From assembly GCA_046541115.1 (NCBI GenBank), contig JBKHDX010000021.1:1-33473 (forward strand): DNA of 33,473 bases. The letters are read 5' to 3'. This document shows positions 16,319 to 23,288 of the stretch, piece after piece. The notes under the pieces were generated by a model. The model was not told the DNA's origin, made no database searches, and was given only the letters and a program-made list of their open reading frames with translations. A program made the translations under genes and the position numbers. How positions within the stretch are numbered: the first letter of the stretch is position 1; each line of letters opens with the position of its first letter. The stretch comes from Jaaginema sp046541115. Lineage in GTDB: Bacteria; Cyanobacteriota; Cyanobacteriia; Cyanobacteriales; Spirulinaceae.

Positions 16319-16585
16319 TTATCCATCCATATATTGTTGACGTTCTGTGCGCGTAGCTTTTCGAGCTGAAATGATGCGAATTTCATCACCTCGCCAGGTA
16401 TAGACAACTACCAAGATTCGGGCAAAAGCATCTAAACCAATCGTAATGTATCGCTCCTCTTCAAAGCGCCGATCTTCAATCGTGAGGGCAAGATCGTCAG
16501 AAAATACTGATACTGAATCAGCAAAGTCAATACCGTGCTTTCGCAAATTAGCATCAGCTTTATCAGTATCCCATTGGTAGGTCAT
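16319..16585 (-). CDS. BrnT-family ribonuclease toxin, copy 3 (divergent)
   Basis: The 88-residue protein has the BrnT pattern YQWDTDKADANLRKHGIDF, then DRRFEEERYITIGLDAFARILVVVYT and RIISARKATRTERQQY. It differs strongly from the two tandem copies and is not a recent duplicate. It is the first gene of the minus-strand toxin-antitoxin run. Upstream lies the purL fragment, so its promoter must be within about 60 bp or read through that fragment. Confidence 0.88.
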   Translation of the reverse strand: MTYQWDTDKADANLRKHGIDFADSVSVFSDDLALTIEDRRFEEERYITIGLDAFARILVVVYTWRGDEIRIISARKATRTERQQYMDG

Positions 16586-16647
16586 CTATGTTGAGTATGC
16601 ACACCTGTACATACTAACAGGATTGGATCGTGGTTTATTAGCATCAT

Positions 16648-16778
16648 TTTTCTATAACAGCAATACTCCAACCACATCACCCCAAACACCCCTAATTCGG
16701 CTTTATTGGGGTTTCTGCCGAGTCTTTGGACAATTTTTTCATATTCTTGGGGTTTGATGCCTTCTGCGGCAATTTCTT
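16648..16778 (-). pseudogene. Partial duplicate of the 5' part of purL
   Basis: About 130 bp aligns with 13841-13967 inside purL in the same orientation, with roughly 8 mismatches and a small indel by eye (about 94% identity). It corresponds to codons 12-53. The frame remains open but has no start codon. The active-site block reads MWLEYCCYRK instead of MWSEHCCYKN, so the catalytic His is lost. It cannot make a functional PurL; it is a fragment left by a duplication or insertion event. Confidence 0.88.
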
Positions 16779-16816
16779 GGGAATATGGGCCGCATTATCT
16801 TGAACCTAACCAACTA

Positions 16817-16948
16817 ATACCAAATCCGGTTTAAATATACCGTCTATCCCGCTAACCCGCCCACGGATTGGAAATCCGGGGCTAATGCAACAAAGTCCAT
16901 CTTCGAGGACTAAGTTGATAAGTGGGGTTTGGTAATCGGATTTGGTAT
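16817..16948 (+). mobile_element. 132-bp MITE-like inverted-repeat element, copy 2
   Basis: It begins ATACCAAATCCGG and ends GGATTTGGTAT. It aligns over its whole length with the reverse complement of 740-871 and has exactly the same length. The inner CGGATT/AATCCG hairpin is conserved. The AGTCC/GGACT stem is kept although its loop has changed, which suggests selection for, or recent origin from, a folded form. It lies 39 bp beyond the purL fragment. Confidence 0.8.
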
Positions 16949-17002
16949 AAACAGTCATGCGTCAGGGGTTTTCAGCACAATCCTTGTTGATGTAAAACTT
17001 TG

Positions 17003-17035
17003 AAGGATATAGTTGTGAAAACATACAATATCCTT
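17003..17035. promoter_or_regulatory. Inverted repeat upstream of the ATP-grasp gene
   Basis: AAGGATAT (17003-17010) and ATATCCTT (17028-17035) are perfect inverted arms with a 17-nt spacer, ending 92 bp before the start codon. It could be an operator for a dimeric regulator. There is no direct evidence, and it could be chance. Confidence 0.3.
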
Positions 17036-17127
17036 GAAGAAGAATGCCCTTATGAATAGTTGATATCAGCTTGGCATTCCCTTGGAACGGACTTCGCACA
17101 CATTTCTGACTGACTTCAAAGGCTAAA

Positions 17128-18546
17128 ATGGCGATTCCTGAATCGACTGAGTTTAACTTGAACGACAAAGCCTGTAAGCAGGATAGCTCACTAACGATCG
17201 CGGATACCCAGTTGAAGCTGGCGATCGCCCATGCCCAGCAAGGGGATTTAGAGACTGCCAGACGACACGCCAAGATCGCTGCCAAGCAGGCCACACCGGA
17301 CTGGCAGCACCTAGAATTGCTCGGCATTGTTCTGTTCGAGCTGAGTCGATTCCAGGCAGCGCGTCGCGTACTAATCCAGGCTTCGCAAAACCGGCCTTTA
17401 GGCATCGAAGCGCTCAAAATACTGGCAGCGCTATTTCACCGCGCGGGGGAGGTCGAAAAGGCTCGGCAATGTATCGCGGCGATGGTGCAGCTCAACGCGA
17501 TCGCGGGCCCCCACGACCCCCATCCAGACAAACCCAATATCCTGCGTCTGCGCTCGGTAGAAAAAAGCTACTTCGGCATCAAAACTAAACCCAAAACGGG
17601 CTTGCGTTACTGCTGGCTAAAAGGCGGTCACTTTTCCAGCAAAAATCTAATAGACCGAGACCGCTTCAACCTCTACGTCGCGACCGCGTGCAGTAACAAT
17701 CCCATTAAGCCAGATGCACTGCCGGACGTTGACCTTATTGTGAACGGTGTTAGCTGCGCCGATCTCGATCCGGTGGGGCTGGACAACGTAGAAGCCTTCC
17801 TGGCCAACTTTCCCAATCTGCCAGTTATCAATCCACCCCACAAGGTACGCCGTACCACCCGCGCCGAAAACGCCCGCCGACTTGGTGTCCTACCCCACGT
17901 CATTCTGCCGCAGACCGAGCTGTTCCTCCTAGAAGGACCCGTGCAGGCGATCGCCGATCGGGTCGAAGCAACCAAACTGGGCTACCCAACGATCGTGCGC
18001 CATCGCGGTACGCAAACCGGCAAAACGGTGGAAAAGGTTGACAACCATCAGGCCCTCATCGAATGGATATCGGCCCAACCCCAAGGCATCGAGTTCTATG
18101 CCACCGCCTTTATCAATTGTCAGTGGCAGGACGGCTACTATCATAAGTCCCGCGTCTTCTTTATTGACGGCGAACTGTTTCCCGTTGCCAGTTTAGCCAG
18201 CGACACCTGGCAGATTCATTCGGGCGATCGCTACCGCATTATGTCGTCCACGCCTTCGACCCAAGCGGACGAGCAACGCTTCTTGCAAGACCCCGCCGCT
18301 TACTTAGGCCAAAAGGCATTCGATGCGCTTCATACCATCCGCGACATTATCGATTTGGACTTCTTTGGCATTGACTTCACCATCGACTCAGAGGGTAACG
18401 CGATCGTGTTCGAGGCCAATGCCGCCATGCGCCACAACTTTGACCATGCAGAGAACTTTCCTTACACGCACCCCTATTTAGAAAGGGTCTCGGAGGCTTT
18501 TGCCGTCATGCTCGAACGGCGTATGACCGCGAGAACATCGCAATAG
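17128..18546 (+). CDS. TPR and ATP-grasp domain protein (RimK-like ligase)
   Basis: The 472-residue protein has an N-terminal TPR-like helical region (about 25-125), a middle domain (about 145-235), and a C-terminal ATP-grasp fold (about 240-465). Visible elements are KLGYPTIVRHRGTQTGKTV (nucleotide-binding lysine and loop), the substrate strand KSRVFFIDGELFPVA, and the metal-binding strand DFFGIDFTID...VFEANAAM (411-434) with Asp, Glu and Asn in the expected places. ATP-grasp enzymes join a carboxylate, via acyl phosphate, to an amine or thiol. The next gene encodes an Fe/2-oxoglutarate oxygenase, so a two-step biosynthetic unit is likely. Base composition is visibly GC-richer than the genes to the right, which may indicate transfer. 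Substrate unknown. Confidence 0.83.
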   Translation: MAIPESTEFNLNDKACKQDSSLTIADTQLKLAIAHAQQGDLETARRHAKIAAKQATPDWQHLELLGIVLFELSRFQAARRVLIQASQNRPLGIEALKILAALFHRAGEVEKARQCIAAMVQLNAIAGPHDPHPDKPNILRLRSVEKSYFGIKTKPKTGLRYCWLKGGHFSSKNLIDRDRFNLYVATACSNNPIKPDALPDVDLIVNGVSCADLDPVGLDNVEAFLANFPNLPVINPPHKVRRTTRAENARRLGVLPHVILPQTELFLLEGPVQAIADRVEATKLGYPTIVRHRGTQTGKTVEKVDNHQALIEWISAQPQGIEFYATAFINCQWQDGYYHKSRVFFIDGELFPVASLASDTWQIHSGDRYRIMSSTPSTQADEQRFLQDPAAYLGQKAFDALHTIRDIIDLDFFGIDFTIDSEGNAIVFEANAAMRHNFDHAENFPYTHPYLERVSEAFAVMLERRMTARTSQ

Positions 18547-18613
18547 ATATTATCAGCCTTTCCCTAGCGATCGCGCCAAATAACTGCAACTCTTCTTCGT
18601 TTTTGAGGTCAGT

Positions 18614-19435
18614 ATGCTGAACCCATGCACTACTAAGACAATGACCCGATTCAACCTTGCCCAATTTGCCGGGCCGAATGGACAACTCTCAATCGAAGCA
18701 ACCCGCGAAATTGCCGCCGAACTGATCGCTTTGCTAAAAGCAGCACCGCACTGGCTGGTCTTGGTTACAGAACAGCATCCGATTGACCTCGATGCGATCG
18801 TCAACGTTTTGGCGGCCATGGGCCAGCATAATGCAACGACAGGCGACGAACTGCCGCGCATTTCAAAGACAAAGATTCGGGTTGATGCCAAACAATCAGC
18901 TCGCAACGGCAAAGTGACCCGCTACAGCCGTACCCCAGATGCCCTACCTCTGCATACAGACTGTAGCAATAAGGCCGTCCCACCCAATTTAGTGGCGTTT
19001 GCGATGGAACGGCCAGACCCCCAAGGCGGCGGCGAGAGCGCGATAATGTCGGTGTCGGATTTGGTTCGCGAACTGCCCGAAGACTTGGTGAGTCTCCTGC
19101 GTCAACCCGTCTTTCCGTTTACCGCCAAGAAGCGGTATCCGGTTCTCCAGGGTAAAGGCGACGATTTGCGGATTCGCTATTACCGAAACCAGATTAACTC
19201 GGCGCTGGGGGAGCAATGTACGTTGTCAGACAATCTGCGAGAAGCGCTCGATGAATTGGAACGCCACTTAGAAATGTCTAAGGGATTGGTGCGTTTTGGG
19301 ATGCAAGCCGGCGAGGTTGTAATCATGGATAATCAGCGCGTCCTGCACGGTCGTAGCACCATGTCTGCCAACAGCCCTCGTCTTATGTATCGGTTCCGTT
19401 TGTCGGTTCCGGCGCTGACCACTGGTAAAGAATAG
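18614..19435 (+). CDS. TauD/TfdA-family Fe(II)/2-oxoglutarate-dependent oxygenase
   Basis: This 273-residue protein has the facial triad His114-x-Asp116 (LPLHTDCS) and distal His245 (MDNQRVLHGRS). A 2-oxoglutarate-binding Arg follows in PRLMYRFRLS. The GGGESAIMS and ITF-like strands are also typical of TauD, SyrP and clavaminate-synthase relatives. It probably hydroxylates or desaturates the product or precursor of the ATP-grasp enzyme encoded 67 bp upstream. The start may be the ATG at 18614 or the one at 18641 (MTRFNLAQF); the latter fits the fold better. It is convergent with the next gene, with a 1-bp gap. Confidence 0.9.
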   Translation: MLNPCTTKTMTRFNLAQFAGPNGQLSIEATREIAAELIALLKAAPHWLVLVTEQHPIDLDAIVNVLAAMGQHNATTGDELPRISKTKIRVDAKQSARNGKVTRYSRTPDALPLHTDCSNKAVPPNLVAFAMERPDPQGGGESAIMSVSDLVRELPEDLVSLLRQPVFPFTAKKRYPVLQGKGDDLRIRYYRNQINSALGEQCTLSDNLREALDELERHLEMSKGLVRFGMQAGEVVIMDNQRVLHGRSTMSANSPRLMYRFRLSVPALTTGKE

Positions 19436-19436
19436 G

Positions 19437-20165
19437 TCACTTTGATCGGAAATTGTGTTGTGCTATAGCTTGCCCAATCTCTTGAAAATAGTTGTTGGTT
19501 ACTCCCATCGCCACCGGATGTTTGGTCACGATGAATAACGTAAAGCGCGATCGCCCTTTTAGGATACCCAGTTCCTTTTCTTCGTGCAGTTCGTTATCCG
19601 CGATCGCCTGCCACCATTCTTTATAGCCTTTCCCATAAAATACAACGACTTTCGGTTTATGATGTTTTACTCGTTGCTTGATGTGCGTTGCTCGTTTCAG
19701 CGCATAGTAATTGTGGTAAATGTCACGGGCTGCAAGGTGGGAAAGCTCTGAGTGCTGTGCATAGAACCAATGCTTTGTCGATGGTGACGGGAGGGGTAAG
19801 AGTTCCAACAAAGCAATATCACTTTCTTTTCGCCCTAGGGTTGATTTCTGAAACTCTCTAACCCTTGTGGTAGATACATCCTCGCCTTTGGCGCTGAGGT
19901 AAATACGAATGAGCTTATGCCAAGTCCGTTGTAACTTCGGTTTGTCGTTAAAAAAGCAGCCAGCACCAAGACGCTGATGGTACATCGCCAAATCTTCTAA
20001 TTCTTGTTTACCTCGTTCGTTCCAGACATTAAGCCTGTGGTTGATGTCGGTGAAGGAATCTCCGCCACCTTCTTCCATTCCGACAAACCAGTACTTTCCA
20101 CAGTAGCTACCGTATCCGAAGAAGGAATCTGCAAACTCGGTAAGAAGTTCGTCATCAAACAGCAT
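19437..20165 (-). CDS. Conserved hypothetical protein, possibly uracil-DNA-glycosylase-like fold
   Basis: I do not recognise this 242-residue protein firmly. An early strand-loop YWFVGMEEGGGDSF (about 25-38), a central acidic and proline-rich segment (LLELLPLPSPS) and a later KPKVVVFYGKGYKEWWQ strand-helix, then FIVTKHPVAMG, recall the order of motifs in uracil-DNA glycosylase-superfamily proteins. The catalytic residues cannot be assigned. It has no signal peptide or membrane segment. It may form a transcript with the SWIM gene upstream (30-bp spacing, same strand). Confidence 0.55.
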   Translation of the reverse strand: MLFDDELLTEFADSFFGYGSYCGKYWFVGMEEGGGDSFTDINHRLNVWNERGKQELEDLAMYHQRLGAGCFFNDKPKLQRTWHKLIRIYLSAKGEDVSTTRVREFQKSTLGRKESDIALLELLPLPSPSTKHWFYAQHSELSHLAARDIYHNYYALKRATHIKQRVKHHKPKVVVFYGKGYKEWWQAIADNELHEEKELGILKGRSRFTLFIVTKHPVAMGVTNNYFQEIGQAIAQHNFRSK

Positions 20166-20195
20166 GGCTTTAGAGGATTATCCTGGGTTAATGAT

Positions 20196-21023
20196 TCAAC
20201 TTTCCGAGCGATTTAAAGCAGCGATCGCGGCTTGTTGACTCGCCATTTGATAACCTTGTTCGAGGTAATATCGCACTAGCTGCGCTTCGGCGGTGGCGAG
20301 GGGAAAAGAGCCAAGCAGTTCTAAAATAGTGGTTTGGTCGAGAGAGGGCGCGATCGCGACGAGGGAAGAGGCTAAAGGTTCGTCGTAACGCCAGAAATCG
20401 GCTAAATTTAGCTTGGGTTTGCGACTTTTTAACGATTTTCCTTTAGTGATGTTTTTTTGCTTGCTGCTGCGCTTGTTACTGCCTTTTGCGCCCTTACTGC
20501 GGCGTTGGCGCAGGGCTTCAAGGATTTGTTCTTTGGTGCGACCCCGCAATTGAAATAATACAAACGGGTCTTCACTAAAGCGATCGCCAAGTTGATAATA
20601 CACCGCCCCAATATGCTTACAAGGATTGGCTTTGTCGGGACAAGAGCAATTAGAGTGAATATCTGCCAGGGTAAAGGGAAATAAACTCAAGCCATTGGCG
20701 GTAAAAACGTCTTCAATATTGGCAGGCATTATACCCGCCAGCAATTTCGCTGAATAGATCGCTTTTTCTGACATAGTAGCGATCGTATAATTCCAATCTT
20801 CGTCAGAAAACGGACTCAAAGACAGAGAAACTTGATAAGGTTTCGGTTCGCTACCTTTGACCTTTGCTAATACCTTTGCACCTTTAAAAGTAATACTTTC
20901 AACATTACCTTCACTTGCATAACGGCGGGCCCGTTCGAGGCGTTTTTTAAAGCGATAGGAGTCGAGCAATTCTAACCAACGCTCAACCCACCATTCGCGA
21001 CTTTCTACAGCATAATTTGTCAT
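20196..21023 (-). CDS. SWIM zinc-finger protein
   Basis: The 275-residue protein carries a SWIM motif NCSCPDKANPCKHIGAVYY (about residues 125-143, C-x-C-x(n)-C-x-H). A surrounding domain includes GAKVLAKVKGSEPKPYQVSL upstream, and a lysine/arginine-rich linker follows (about 190-220). In bacteria such proteins are often encoded beside SNF2-family helicases, but none is present here. SWIM domains bind DNA or protein partners. The 3' neighbour is the unknown gene at 19437. A heptad repeat array lies 10 bp upstream of the start. Confidence 0.9.
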   Translation of the reverse strand: MTNYAVESREWWVERWLELLDSYRFKKRLERARRYASEGNVESITFKGAKVLAKVKGSEPKPYQVSLSLSPFSDEDWNYTIATMSEKAIYSAKLLAGIMPANIEDVFTANGLSLFPFTLADIHSNCSCPDKANPCKHIGAVYYQLGDRFSEDPFVLFQLRGRTKEQILEALRQRRSKGAKGSNKRSSKQKNITKGKSLKSRKPKLNLADFWRYDEPLASSLVAIAPSLDQTTILELLGSFPLATAEAQLVRYYLEQGYQMASQQAAIAALNRSES

Positions 21024-21033
21024 AATTTATTTA

Positions 21034-21130
21034 CAATTACCAATTACCAATTACCAATTACCAATTACCAATTACCAATTACCAATTACCAATTTAGGGA
21101 TACTGGAAACAACCAACAACCAACAACCAA
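21034..21130. repeat. Perfect heptanucleotide array (CAATTAC)8 and (ACAACCA)n
   Basis: Eight uninterrupted 7-nt units plus five bases occupy 21034-21094. A second heptamer (ACAACCA type) occupies about 21107-21130, ending 1 bp from the stop codon of the carboxypeptidase gene. This is the longest perfect array in the window. Confidence 0.9.
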
Positions 21131-21131
21131 A

Positions 21132-22049
21132 TCAATCTTGTTTTGGTAAATTTTGGGCGCGATAAAAGGTTTCGAGGCTGTCGATATTGCCCACAAAACG
21201 CCAATGCCAGGGTTCGTAACTAATGCCTTGGGGATTGTCGCGGGGAAAAGACAACTCAAAGCCGTAACGGGCAGCATTTTGTTCTAACCATTGAAACGCT
21301 GCTGTCTCTTCAAAGTTAACGCTAAGGTTAGTCGCAGGGACGCGAGCATCGCCTATATCTATAGCATAACCGGTATGATGTTCGCTGTATCCCGGCGGAG
21401 CGCTCACTTCCGCCCGTTTGCTGGCATCTTGGTTGCGCTGGGCTTTGATTTCAAAAAACAAATATTCCTGTTCTTGGACGGTGCGATAACCGGAGAGGGG
21501 GACTAAATTCACGCCACTGGCCCTAGCATCTCTGACCATGGCTTGGAATTTTTCGGCGGCCGCCGGACGAAGACGAATGCGGCCATCGGCGGTAATAGGG
21601 GTAAGATCGGCGGCAGTGGCTTCTTCGTAGGGAAGATGACCCAAAACGTTCTCGATGGCGGGTTCGGGGACAGCCGTGGGACTGGGCGCGGTAGGATTAG
21701 GACTCGCGGGACTGGAATTGTCAGGACTGGGGATGACAGAATTAGGCTTTCTCGGCAGAATAACTGTGGGGTCTGAGGGATTGGGACTGGCAGGAGAATC
21801 GGCGGTGGTGGGAGAGGGGGCAACTGCGTCAATTTCTGTTGCTGTTGAGGTTTGTTGGGAGACTTGGTTGATAAATAAAACGCTGGCCAAAACCGCGATC
21901 GCGCCTAACCCTAAACCCCCCACTAAAAATAAAATCGGTTTCAGTCCATAGGAAGCAGAAATGGGGGTATTGGTTCGTTGTGCTTCAGGAATATCATAAA
22001 AATTGCTTAAATTTGATTTTTCGAGGTTAGATTCGCCCTTTTTAGCCAC
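21132..22049 (-). CDS. VanY-type D-alanyl-D-alanine carboxypeptidase (M15 family)
   Basis: The protein is about 305 residues. It has a short cytoplasmic N-terminus, one membrane helix (about 40-63) and a Pro/Ser/Thr-rich linker (about 75-135). The periplasmic M15 peptidase domain follows: SGYRT, zinc ligands in SEHHTGYAIDIGD, and the EPWHWRFVG end motif. It trims D-Ala from peptidoglycan stem peptides. I choose the GTG at 22049, because AGGAG (22058-22062) sits 8 nt before it. The GTG at 22058 would overlap that Shine-Dalgarno. Confidence 0.93.
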   Translation of the reverse strand: MAKKGESNLEKSNLSNFYDIPEAQRTNTPISASYGLKPILFLVGGLGLGAIAVLASVLFINQVSQQTSTATEIDAVAPSPTTADSPASPNPSDPTVILPRKPNSVIPSPDNSSPASPNPTAPSPTAVPEPAIENVLGHLPYEEATAADLTPITADGRIRLRPAAAEKFQAMVRDARASGVNLVPLSGYRTVQEQEYLFFEIKAQRNQDASKRAEVSAPPGYSEHHTGYAIDIGDARVPATNLSVNFEETAAFQWLEQNAARYGFELSFPRDNPQGISYEPWHWRFVGNIDSLETFYRAQNLPKQD

Positions 22050-22176
22050 AATGCCCACTCCTGCTTATCAATCATCATCGGGGAACAGTTACACCCATCA
22101 GCATAACAATGACTGCTGTAGGATTGATTGGGGTTTCCCTCACTTAATCGCCCATTGTATTACCCCATAACCCTAA

Positions 22177-23118
22177 ATGTCCGACTTTGTTAGCCAGTTA
22201 TTAGACCTGTATTTACGCTTGACCAGTGGTGTCCTCTTGGGTTGGATTTTGGGGCGTTGGCTACCCGAACGCCTCCCCAATCAACTGGGCCAGTTTTTGT
22301 TTTGGTTTGGGGTTCCTGTGGGAATTGTGGCGTTTTTGCGACGGGCCGATTTGTCGGGGGCGTTGTGGTTGGCCCCGGTAATGGCGTGGATTGCGATTGG
22401 TTTGGGGGCGTTATTGGCTTGGCTGTGGGTGTATCAACGTCCCCATAAAGGCGGTCTGATTGCTTCTAAACCCTTTCGCGGCAGTTTTTTCTTGGCTGCG
22501 ATGTTCGGCAATACTGGTTATCTGGGTTTTCCGATTGTTTTGAGTTTGGTGGGGGAAAAGTATTTTGGTTGGGCAATTTTTTACGATCTTCTCGGTACAA
22601 CGCCAGGGGCTTATGGTTTAGGGGTGGTCATGGCGGCATTATTTGGCGATCGCGCCGCGATTACTTCTTCTTTGTCCCTAGGGATTGCTTTATTTAAAAA
22701 TCCGGCGTTGTGGGCGTTGGGCGTGGGTTTGTGGTTTCGGTTAGTTCCCCTACCTTCTCCGGTTGAACAGGGTTTACAAACTTTTGCTTGGACGGTGATT
22801 TCCTTATCTTTGGTGTTAATTGGGATGCGTTTATCGCGGCTGCAAACTTGGTCAAACTGGCAACCCGCGATCGCCGCTTTAGGGATTAAAATGCTCTTGG
22901 TTCCCTTGGGATTAGGTTTAATTTTGTCCGTCTTGGGATTTTCGGGATCGCCTCATTTGGTCTTGATTTTACAAATGGCAATGCCCCCTGCTTTTGCGAC
23001 GCTGGTTTTAGCCGAAACCTACGACCTCGATCGCGAGTTAGCGGTCACGGCGTTGGCAATGGGATCGGGGGGGTTGTTGTTGTTATTGCCGTTATGGTTG
23101 TTGTTGTTTGGTTATTAG
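22177..23118 (+). CDS. AEC-family (auxin efflux carrier-like) permease
   Basis: This 313-residue, very hydrophobic protein has about ten membrane helices and the AEC pattern, with MFGNTGYLGFPIVLSLVGEKYFGW in the first half and AMPPAFATLVLAETYDLD in the second half. Bacterial AEC transporters export or import organic acids or amino acids; the substrate here is unknown. It starts 127 bp from the divergent VanY gene. The last codons and TAG stop fall within a heptad repeat (TTATTAG). Confidence 0.9.
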   Translation: MSDFVSQLLDLYLRLTSGVLLGWILGRWLPERLPNQLGQFLFWFGVPVGIVAFLRRADLSGALWLAPVMAWIAIGLGALLAWLWVYQRPHKGGLIASKPFRGSFFLAAMFGNTGYLGFPIVLSLVGEKYFGWAIFYDLLGTTPGAYGLGVVMAALFGDRAAITSSLSLGIALFKNPALWALGVGLWFRLVPLPSPVEQGLQTFAWTVISLSLVLIGMRLSRLQTWSNWQPAIAALGIKMLLVPLGLGLILSVLGFSGSPHLVLILQMAMPPAFATLVLAETYDLDRELAVTALAMGSGGLLLLLPLWLLLFGY

Positions 23119-23270
23119 TTGTTGGTTATTAGTTATTAGTTGTTGGTTATTGGTAACTGCCTCAAACACTGATGACTGATGAGGCGATGACTGTTAACTG
23201 ATGACTGAAAAAGCCGATTGCCCAAAACTGATGAGGCGATGACTGATGAGGCGATGACTGAAAAAGCTGC
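23112..23270. repeat. Heptad and 15-nt repeats between convergent genes
   Basis: TTATTAG/TTGTTGG units (23112-23153) start at the AEC stop codon. They are followed by three copies of CTGATGAGGCGATGA (23176-23190, 23228-23242, 23243-23257) and two of ACTGAAAAAGC. It is simple-sequence DNA with no coding sign. Confidence 0.8.
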
Positions 23271-23288
23271 CCACTCCCCTAGGTGCTG

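Larger units (their letters stand above)
16586..17127. other. Intergenic region holding a purL fragment, a mobile repeat and an inverted repeat
   Basis: This 542-bp gap contains the partial purL copy (16648-16778), the second 132-bp element (16817-16948), and an 8-bp inverted repeat upstream of the ATP-grasp gene (17003-17035). A minus-strand open frame (16962-17417) runs antisense into the ATP-grasp gene and shows no protein features. Confidence 0.6.

Noticed and set aside
16962..17417. 151-codon minus-strand open frame
   Set aside because: It is antisense to the start of the well-supported ATP-grasp gene, and its sequence has no recognisable protein pattern.
21034..21094. Regular short repeats that might be taken for a CRISPR array
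   Set aside because: Units are 7 nt, directly adjacent and without unique spacers; no cas genes are present.
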